Shown piece by piece: positions 1 to 4,402 of a stretch of 5,017 bases of DNA (its first letter is position 1; every line of letters starts with the position of its first letter). This stretch comes from Chloroflexota bacterium (GTDB lineage Bacteria > Chloroflexota > Dehalococcoidia > Lucifugimonadales > Australimonadaceae): positions 1 through 5,017 of the forward strand of contig JACZSI010000132.1 in assembly GCA_022574265.1 (NCBI GenBank), read 5' to 3'. The translations under genes and the position numbers were made by a program. Under the pieces are notes generated by a model that saw nothing but the letters and a program-made list of their open reading frames with translations, was not told the origin of the DNA and did not search any database.

Positions 1-144
1 GGAGACGCCGTGGCGCTCGAAGAGGGCGTCGTAGACCGGGAGGCTGCCGACGGCGAACCGGACGTTGCTCGTCACGAGCAGCAGCATGAGCGCGACCGGC
101 GCCAGCCAGCCCACCACGGCCCAGGAACGGTGCATCGACGCCAC
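1..144 (-). CDS. Partial small integral membrane protein, DUF1461/TIGR01906-like N-terminus
   Basis: Only the first 48 codons are in the window; the gene continues past the left edge. Reading leftward, GTG at 144 (or ATG at 135, three codons later) opens a frame without stops. It begins with a short basic stretch (MHRSW), then a hydrophobic helix of about 20 residues (AVVGWLAPVALMLLLV), then TSNVRF and a segment ending LPVYDALFERHGVS. A first helix followed by a short polar segment with a Tyr and an aromatic-rich 'Y..LF..HGV' stretch recalls the N-terminus of the DUF1461/TIGR01906 membrane proteins, whose function is not known. This family call is by recollection and tentative; that it is a membrane protein start is firmer. 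I prefer the GTG start because AGGA (155-152) lies seven bases before it, though the same bases could instead be part of a -10 box. The gene is divergent from mazG, with about 100 bases between the two starts. Confidence 0.55.
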   Translation of the reverse strand, partial: MASMHRSWAVVGWLAPVALMLLLVTSNVRFAVGSLPVYDALFERHGVS

Positions 145-150
145 CGAGAC

Positions 151-159
151 ATCCTAGCA
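151..159 (-). promoter_or_regulatory. Possible extended -10 (TGCTAGGAT) or AGGA ribosome binding site for the left-edge gene
   Basis: On the - strand, TGC followed by TAGGAT ends six bases before the GTG at 144. TAGGAT matches four of six bases of TATAAT and is preceded by the TGn of an extended -10. If it is a promoter, transcription would begin at or next to the GTG, giving a leaderless mRNA (the TANNNT-N6-start layout known from Deinococcus and others). If it is not, the embedded AGGA is well spaced as a Shine-Dalgarno sequence. The sequence alone does not decide. No convincing -35 is seen. Confidence 0.35.
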
Positions 160-201
160 CCGGCTCCATGCGGCCGACGCGGGGGCCCAGCCCGGCGAGC
201 C

Positions 202-207
202 TATAAT
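202..207 (+). promoter_or_regulatory. Consensus -10 box TATAAT upstream of mazG
   Basis: This is a perfect TATAAT in otherwise very GC-rich sequence, 38 bases ahead of the mazG ATG. Transcription would start near 213-215, leaving a leader of about 30 bases that still contains the GGAG at 232-235. No recognisable -35 hexamer lies 16-18 bases upstream (the bases there are G/C only). The promoter therefore rests on the -10 alone. Confidence 0.5.
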
Positions 208-231
208 GCACGCGCATCCCGTCCGCGTTCT

Positions 232-235
232 GGAG
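232..235 (+). promoter_or_regulatory. Ribosome binding site GGAG that fixes the mazG start
   Basis: GGAG lies nine bases before ATG 245, normal Shine-Dalgarno spacing. The other in-frame ATG, at 206, overlaps the TATAAT box and would add 13 residues with no counterpart in MazG proteins. This site therefore favours 245. Confidence 0.6.
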
Positions 236-244
236 CGTGCCCAC

Positions 245-1039
245 ATGGCCGATGCCGCCGCAAGCCCCTCGACGTTCGACCGCCTGCTGGAGACGATGCG
301 CAGGCTCCGGGACCCGGAGACGGGGTGCCCCTGGGACCTCGAGCAGACGCACGCCTCGCTCCGCGACCCGCTGCTCCAGGAGACGTACGAGGCGCTGGAC
401 GCGCTGACCGCGGGCGAGCCGGCGGCGCTCGTCGAGGAGCTGGGCGACGTGCTGCTCCAGGTCGTCTTCAACGCGCAGATCGGCGCCGACGAGGGGACGT
501 TCACCATCGACGACGTCGTGGGCCAGCTCGACGCGAAGCTCGTGCGGCGCCACCCCCACGTCTTCGGCGAGGAGACGGCCCGCACAGCCGAGGAGGTCAA
601 GGGCCTCTGGGAGCGGCTCAAGGCCGCCGAGCGCTCCGCGAAGGGCGAGGGGGAGCGCTCGATGCTCGCCGGCGTGCCGACCGCCATGCCCGCCCTGGCG
701 TATGCCCAGGCGGTCCTGGCCCGCGCGCGGCGCGCCGGGTTCGATTGGGACGACCCGGACGCGGTCTTCGACAAGGTCGCGGAGGAGCTCGCCGAGGTGC
801 GCGAGGCCCCGACGCCCGAGCGGCAGGAGGAGGAGCTCGGCGACCTGCTGCTCGCGCTCACTGGCGCCGCGCACCGCCTCGGCGTGGACGCGGAGCAGGC
901 GCTGCGCGGCGCCAACGCACGCTTCGCCACGCGGTTCGGCCGCGTGGAGGCCGAGATGCGGGAGCGGAGCACGACGCTCGCGGAGGCGACGACTGCGGAG
1001 AAGCTCTCGGCGTGGGAGCGGGCCAAGGCAGCGACGTGA
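245..1039 (+). CDS. mazG: Nucleoside triphosphate pyrophosphohydrolase MazG (full-length, two-domain)
   Basis: MazG hydrolyses nucleoside triphosphates to monophosphates and pyrophosphate in the cytoplasm. It acts in clearing unwanted or aberrant nucleotides, and in E. coli it modulates the MazEF and ppGpp response. The protein has 264 residues, the usual length (E. coli about 263), and both tandem all-alpha MazG domains. The N-terminal domain shows GCPWD (27-31), ETYEALDAL (46-54), EELGDVLLQVVFNAQ (64-78) and RRHPHVFGEE (101-110). The C-terminal domain shows GFDWDD (165-170), then the Mg-binding acidic set EE..E at 180, 181 and 184 and EEELGDLL (195-202, with Glu197 and Asp200), so the active site looks intact. 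It ends with the typical ANARFATRFGRVE segment (224-235). The start at 245 is supported by GGAG at 232-235. It appears to be a single-gene unit with its own -10 box; the next gene begins 186 bases on behind a separate promoter. Confidence 0.96.
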   Translation: MADAAASPSTFDRLLETMRRLRDPETGCPWDLEQTHASLRDPLLQETYEALDALTAGEPAALVEELGDVLLQVVFNAQIGADEGTFTIDDVVGQLDAKLVRRHPHVFGEETARTAEEVKGLWERLKAAERSAKGEGERSMLAGVPTAMPALAYAQAVLARARRAGFDWDDPDAVFDKVAEELAEVREAPTPERQEEELGDLLLALTGAAHRLGVDAEQALRGANARFATRFGRVEAEMRERSTTLAEATTAEKLSAWERAKAAT

Positions 1040-1100
1040 ACCGGCCCGCTGAAAACCGAGCCGCGGCGCCACACGTTAGAGAGATTGAATGGCAGGCGGA

Positions 1101-1134
1101 CAGGCCATCGCCTTGACAGTGGCCTGCGGCGATG
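1101..1134. repeat. Two interleaved inverted repeats around the -35 hexamer
   Basis: CAGGCC (1101-1106) is complementary to GGCCTG (1121-1126). ATCGCC (1107-1112) is complementary to GGCGAT (1128-1133), or seven bases (CATCGCC/GGCGATG) if C1106 and G1134 are included. The order is A, B, loop TTGACAGT, A', B'. The two stems cannot form as one simple hairpin; the arrangement is that of an H-type pseudoknot in RNA, or of overlapping dyads in DNA. The loop contains the TTGACA taken as the -35. If that promoter is right, these bases are upstream of the transcript and an operator role is more likely than an RNA fold. Confidence 0.6.
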
Positions 1135-1141
1135 CTATTGA
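1113..1141 (+). promoter_or_regulatory. Sigma-70-type promoter of the NEW3-ABC-permease operon
   Basis: A perfect -35 TTGACA (1113-1118) is followed after exactly 17 bases by TATTGA (1136-1141). The latter is a three-of-six -10 rescued by an extended -10 TGC directly before it (1133-1135). Transcription would begin near 1148, about 78 bases ahead of ATG 1226. It is the only place in the window with both a consensus -35 and correct spacing, and it lies where an operon promoter is needed. Confidence 0.6.
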
Positions 1142-1225
1142 CCTAGCAGCCCAGGCACGCGAGTGCTAGCCCCCGATCGAACGTGAGAATCGCAACCAAG
1201 AATCCAGTGTGAGGTCGTACGCGAG

Positions 1226-2488
1226 ATGAGAGCACTGCTTCGAGTTACCGGTTCCCTGGCGGCCGTCGGGCTGCTGTTGATGAGCGTGGCCGCGGTCGCC
1301 TCTGCCCAGGAGTCCGCGGACATCACCCTCGACTCGCCGGTCCGCTCGTTCGAGATGGGCCCGACCGAGGACCGCGCCGACCTCGACGTGCGGCTACGGA
1401 ACTCGGCTGACACCCGCCGGCTGGTCAAGCTCACTCTCGAGGGGCTGCCGGAGGGATGGGACATCGGCGTGTGGAACCGCTTCTTCGACTACAAGGTCGC
1501 CGAGATCGTGGTGGAGCCGACCACCGAGGAGACGCCCGCGACGAGCCTGCGGCTGCGGATCGTCCTCCCCCTGGGGGACGACCGGCCGGCCGCCGGCGAC
1601 TACGCCTTCGTGCTGATCGTGACCTCGCCCGACGGCGAGGTGGAGTACGACCGCGCCACGTACACCGTCGGCGTGCCCAAGGAACCGACGGCGGAGGAGG
1701 AGGGCGGGGAGCTGACCCTGCGCTCGAGCTTCCCGGTGCTGAGCGGCCCAGCGACGTCCAGCTACGAGTTCGAGGTCGTGATCCGGAACGAGACGGGGGA
1801 GGAGCGCGCCTTCGGCCTGAAGGCGGACGTGCTGAACGAGGACGGGGTGCCCCAGCAGAACTGGCAGCTCAGCTTCAAGCCCTCCTTCGGCCAGGAGCGG
1901 ATCATCTCCACCATCTCGGTCCCCAACAACCTGACCGAGAACCTCGACATACTCGTGACGCTCCCGCGCAACACCCCGCCGGGCGACTATCTGATCCCGG
2001 TGACGGTCACCAGCGAGGACGAGGTGTACGAGGAGGTCGTGGGCCTCGTGCTCAGGATCCGCGGACAGGGGTTGCTCTCCGTGACGACGGACACGGGGCT
2101 GCTCAGCGTGGACGCCACCGCGGGAGGCGCATCGAGCGTCGTCTTCCGGCTGTTCAACGTCGGGACAGCGCCGCTGACCGACATCAACCTGTCGGCCGAC
2201 CGGCCGACCGACTGGAAGATCACCTACGCCCGGGAGTCCATCGACGTGCTGTCCGACCTGACCGGCGAGAACTTCGCCGACGTCCCGGTGACGATCGAGC
2301 CTCCGGGAGACGCGGTGCCCGGCGACTACCTCTTGACGCTGCGCGCGAGCAACGTCGAGTCGACGGACACCATCCAGATGCGCGTGACCGTCACGCAGTC
2401 GACGATCTGGGGCTGGCTGGGCATCGTGCTCGTCCTCGGCGTCCTCGGCGGGCTCGTCGGGCTGTTCGTGAGGCTCGGACGGCGATGA
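1226..2488 (+). CDS. Secreted, membrane-anchored NEW3-domain (COG1470-like) protein of an ABC export operon
   Basis: The protein has 420 residues. Residues 1-27 are a clear Sec signal peptide: basic start with Arg2 and Arg6, a hydrophobic core, and a cleavage site after ASA (27). One C-terminal membrane helix (about 393-416, starting IWGWLGIVLVLGVLGG) is followed by the basic tail RLGRR, so the body should lie outside the membrane with the C-terminus inside. Between them are three beta-rich Ig-like repeats at about 31-150, 162-280 and 284-391. Each has a Trp-containing strand (GWDI 77-80, NWQL 212-215, DWKI 329-332) and a late GDY motif (AAGDYAF 122-128, PPGDYLI 251-257, VPGDYLL 364-370). 'Pro-x-GDY' near the end of a sandwich is typical of the NEW3 domain and of COG1470 membrane proteins. 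No catalytic residues are recognised. Its stop overlaps the start of the ATPase gene (ATGA), so it is translationally coupled and probably the extracytoplasmic partner of that transporter. Substrate and exact role are unknown. Confidence 0.85.
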   Translation: MRALLRVTGSLAAVGLLLMSVAAVASAQESADITLDSPVRSFEMGPTEDRADLDVRLRNSADTRRLVKLTLEGLPEGWDIGVWNRFFDYKVAEIVVEPTTEETPATSLRLRIVLPLGDDRPAAGDYAFVLIVTSPDGEVEYDRATYTVGVPKEPTAEEEGGELTLRSSFPVLSGPATSSYEFEVVIRNETGEERAFGLKADVLNEDGVPQQNWQLSFKPSFGQERIISTISVPNNLTENLDILVTLPRNTPPGDYLIPVTVTSEDEVYEEVVGLVLRIRGQGLLSVTTDTGLLSVDATAGGASSVVFRLFNVGTAPLTDINLSADRPTDWKITYARESIDVLSDLTGENFADVPVTIEPPGDAVPGDYLLTLRASNVESTDTIQMRVTVTQSTIWGWLGIVLVLGVLGGLVGLFVRLGRR

Positions 2489-3417
2489 GCACCGAGCTGC
2501 TCGTCGAGACCCACGGGCTGGTCAAGGAGTACGGCAACTTCGTGGCCGTCGATGGCGTGGACCTGCGCTTGAGCGAAGGCGAGGTGTACGGCTTCCTGGG
2601 CCCCAACGGCTCGGGGAAGAGCACGACCATCCTCATGATGCTGGGCCTGACCGAGCCGACCGAGGGCACGGTGCGGGTCTGCGGCCACGACCCGACGCGC
2701 GACCCCATCGCCGTCAAGCGTCAGGTCGGCTACCTGCCGGAGAACCTCGGCTTCTATGGCGACCTCACCGGCCGCCAGAACCTGCAATACACCGCGGAGC
2801 TCAACAACCTCGAGCGCACCGCGGCCCGCGCACGCATCACCGATCTGCTGGATACCGTGGAGCTCGGCGGGGCCGCCGACCAGCCGGTCGCGCAGTACTC
2901 CCGCGGCATGCGGCAACGGCTCGGGCTGGCCGACGTCCTCCTCAAGGAGCCGCGCCTCGTCATCCTCGACGACCCGACCCTGGGGCTCGACCCCACGGGG
3001 ATCGAATGGCTGCTCAGCATGATCGAGGAGCTGAGCTCCCAGCGGAACATCGCTGTCTTCCTCTCGTCGCACCAGCTCCACGAGGTGCAGCGCGTCTGCC
3101 ACCGCGTCGGCATCATGTCGCACGGCCGCATCGTGCTCGAAGGCACCGTGAGCGAGCTGACCTCGCAGAGCCGGGGCGCCGGCTTCTCGACGGCCCTCGA
3201 GGTGCGCGGCGGGCGCGGGCTGCGCGACGCCCTGGCGGCGATCGAGGGCGTGACCAGCTGCGAGCAGACGGGCTCGCGCCTGAGCGTCGAGAGCGACCGC
3301 GACGTGCGGGCCGCAGCGGCCGCGGTGGTGATCGAGCACGGCGGCGAGCTGGTGGAGCTACGGTCCGAGAACCGGACGCTCGAGGACATCTACCTGCGCT
3401 ACTTCCAACAGGACTAG
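2485..3417 (+). CDS. ABC transporter ATP-binding protein (COG1131 / NosF-like) with Asp at the catalytic Glu position
   Basis: This 310-residue cytoplasmic ATPase should power the permease encoded next. It shows Walker A GPNGSGKST (39-47), VGYLPENLGFYGDLTG (81-96) covering the Q-loop with Glu86 in place of Gln as is common in this family, signature YSRGMRQRL (138-146), Walker B RLVILDD (157-163), D-loop LGLDP (166-170) and H-loop SSH with His196. About 225-310 is a C-terminal extension of the kind seen in COG1131 ATPases. The Q-loop region resembles NosF more than classical drug-export ATPases, but a copper or nitrous-oxide role is not implied. Notably, Walker B ends LDDP rather than the usual LDEP, so the general-base Glu is Asp163. 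The start at 2485 (ATGA overlap with the previous stop) is preferred. The same frame is open far upstream, but that stretch is an out-of-frame shadow of the NEW3 gene. Spacing and overlap make it the second gene of a three-gene operon. Confidence 0.95.
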   Translation: MSTELLVETHGLVKEYGNFVAVDGVDLRLSEGEVYGFLGPNGSGKSTTILMMLGLTEPTEGTVRVCGHDPTRDPIAVKRQVGYLPENLGFYGDLTGRQNLQYTAELNNLERTAARARITDLLDTVELGGAADQPVAQYSRGMRQRLGLADVLLKEPRLVILDDPTLGLDPTGIEWLLSMIEELSSQRNIAVFLSSHQLHEVQRVCHRVGIMSHGRIVLEGTVSELTSQSRGAGFSTALEVRGGRGLRDALAAIEGVTSCEQTGSRLSVESDRDVRAAAAAVVIEHGGELVELRSENRTLEDIYLRYFQQD

Positions 3418-3440
3418 GGCAGGATCAGGGCAGGACTAGC
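3408..3440 (+). repeat. Three tandem 11-bp repeats across the ATPase stop and permease ribosome binding site
   Basis: Units are ACAGGACTAGG (3408-3418), GCAGGATCAGG (3419-3429) and GCAGGACTAGC (3430-3440). The first and third differ at two bases, both at the unit ends. Unit one contains the ATPase stop TAG (3415-3417). Unit three supplies AGGA (3432-3435), six bases before the permease ATG at 3442. Each copy carries an AGGA. A simple reading is that one ancestral unit held both the stop and the ribosome binding site, and was then duplicated twice, pushing the two genes 22 bases apart. Confidence 0.8.
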
Positions 3441-3441
3441 G

Positions 3442-4362
3442 ATGCGCGCGATCTTCTGGAAAGAGATGGCCGACCACTTCGGGCGCCGGCGGTTCCTGCT
3501 GCTCTTCGGCCTCGTGGTCATGGGCACGCTTTGGGGCGTGCTCGTGGACACCGGGCGGCTCGTCCGGGGGGGCGACGGGTTCTTCTTCCTGGACCTCTTC
3601 ACGACCAACACCGGCATCCCCATCTCCCTGCTGACGTTCATCAGCCTCTTCGGTCCGGTGATCGGCATCGCGCTGGGGTTCGACTCGATCAACAGCGAGC
3701 GCACCCAGGGGACGCTCGCGCGCGTCCTGTCGCAGCCCGTGTACCGCGACGCCGTCTTCAACGGCAAGTTCCTCGCCGGGCTGCTGACGCTGACCATCGT
3801 CGTGCTCAGCATGGGCATCTCCGTGGTCGGCCTGGGCATGTTCCGGGTCGGCATCGCCCCGAGCGGCGAGGAGATGGTCCGGCTGATCGGGTTCGGCCTC
3901 GTGACCATCGCGTATCTGGCTTTCTGGCTTGCGCTCGCCATGACGGCATCCGTGCTGCTGCGCAACGCCGTGACGTCGGCGCTGATCTCGATGGGGCTGT
4001 GGATCGGGCTGAGCTTCTTCGTGACGCTGGGAGCCGCGGTGCTGGCGGACCAGCTCGTGCCCGTGGTCTCGAATACCGAGGAGGCGCTCCGTCACTTCAA
4101 CATCGTCACCTGGGCCTCGCGGCTCTCCCCCGGTGCGCTCTACACCGAGGCCGTGAGCATCCTGCTGGACCCGATCGGCGGGCGCGTGCTCACGCTGCTG
4201 GCGATCGCTCCCGAGCGGCTGGAGGGCTTGCTGGCCACGCCGGTCTCGGCCGGGCAGAGCTTGCAGCTCGTATGGCCGCACATCGTCGCGCTGGTCGCTG
4301 CGGCCGGTGCACTCGCCGGTGTCTCCTACACGAAGTTCATGCGCGAGGAGATCCGCGCCTAG
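3442..4362 (+). CDS. ABC-2 type transporter permease, NosY-like (COG1277)
   Basis: The protein is an inner-membrane permease of 306 residues with six probable membrane helices at about 17-35, 60-80, 110-135, 147-171, 176-205 and 276-296, the normal ABC-2 count. It starts with the short amphipathic MRAIFWKEMADHFGRRRF typical of this family (KE near residues 7-8, then basic residues before helix 1). Between helices 2 and 3 lies the family's hallmark cytoplasmic segment: FDSINSERTQGTL (80-92) leading to LSQPVYRDAVFNGKF (96-110). This matches the 'D..ER..GTL..LLs.Pv.R....GK' pattern of NosY and related ABC-2 permeases and probably contacts the ATPase. A large loop of roughly 70 residues (206-275) precedes the last helix and is probably extracytoplasmic, where it could meet the NEW3 protein. 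The start is fixed by AGGA six bases before ATG 3442. It is the third gene of the operon, 24 bases after the ATPase stop. One permease gene suggests a homodimer. Substrate unknown. Confidence 0.92.
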   Translation: MRAIFWKEMADHFGRRRFLLLFGLVVMGTLWGVLVDTGRLVRGGDGFFFLDLFTTNTGIPISLLTFISLFGPVIGIALGFDSINSERTQGTLARVLSQPVYRDAVFNGKFLAGLLTLTIVVLSMGISVVGLGMFRVGIAPSGEEMVRLIGFGLVTIAYLAFWLALAMTASVLLRNAVTSALISMGLWIGLSFFVTLGAAVLADQLVPVVSNTEEALRHFNIVTWASRLSPGALYTEAVSILLDPIGGRVLTLLAIAPERLEGLLATPVSAGQSLQLVWPHIVALVAAAGALAGVSYTKFMREEIRA

Positions 4363-4384
4363 CCGGGACGCCGCCCTGCGCCCG

Positions 4385-4393
4385 TGCTATAAC
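4385..4393 (+). promoter_or_regulatory. Extended -10 element TGCTATAAC next to the LigB-like gene start
   Basis: TGC plus TATAAC (five of six bases of TATAAT) stands out in the GC-rich 40-base gap after the permease. It ends nine bases before ATG 4403, so transcription would begin near 4400-4402 and the mRNA would be leaderless or nearly so. In keeping with this, no Shine-Dalgarno-like purine run precedes the ATG. No convincing -35 is seen, but extended -10 promoters can work without one. Confidence 0.45.
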
Positions 4394-4402
4394 AGCACCG
4401 GC

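Larger units (their letters stand above)
1040..1225. other. Non-coding gap between mazG and the transporter operon
   Basis: These 186 bases carry no credible gene. They are visibly more AT-rich than the flanking genes. They hold the inverted-repeat cluster at 1101-1134 and the promoter at 1113-1141, then a predicted leader of about 75-80 bases before ATG 1226. The GCCGCGGC palindrome at 1060-1067 is not followed by a T-run, so I see no rho-independent terminator for mazG. GAGG at 1211-1214 is a rather distant (11-base) Shine-Dalgarno candidate for the 1226 start. Confidence 0.6.

Noticed and set aside
206..244. Alternative ATG at 206 adding 13 residues to MazG
   Set aside because: The ATG overlaps the TATAAT box and has no good ribosome binding site, and the extra residues match nothing in MazG; 245 has GGAG at proper spacing.
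1060..1067. GCCGCGGC palindrome after mazG as a terminator or operator
   Set aside because: An 8-bp self-complementary GC word is common at this composition, and there is no loop or T-run.
154..1074. Long - strand open frame opposite mazG
   Set aside because: Its Ser/Arg-rich translation has no recognisable domain, and the opposite strand encodes full-length MazG.
10..1116. Long + strand open frame over the mazG region
   Set aside because: It is a different frame from mazG, gives Arg/Gly/Ala-rich low-complexity protein, and overlaps an unmistakable MazG; it is a high-GC shadow.
1456..2484. Upstream extension of the ABC ATPase frame by 343 codons
   Set aside because: It is fully out of frame with the NEW3 gene and its translation is low-complexity Arg/Gly/Ala; the ATPase family begins with the residues coded from 2485.
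2326..3339. Long - strand frame opposite the ATPase
   Set aside because: Composition is that of reverse-complement high-GC coding DNA; no domain recognised and the + strand gene is certain.
3436..4281. - strand frame opposite the permease, rich in Gln, His, Asp and Glu
   Set aside because: Its polar composition is the expected mirror of a hydrophobic membrane protein on the other strand.
2485..4362. Calling the ATPase and permease nosF and nosY
   Set aside because: Similarity is at family level only; no nosZ, nosD, nosL or nosR is in view, so a nitrous-oxide reductase maturation role is not supported.
4363..4384. Possible terminator after the permease
   Set aside because: Only short, weak GC pairings and no T-run; not enough to call a rho-independent terminator.
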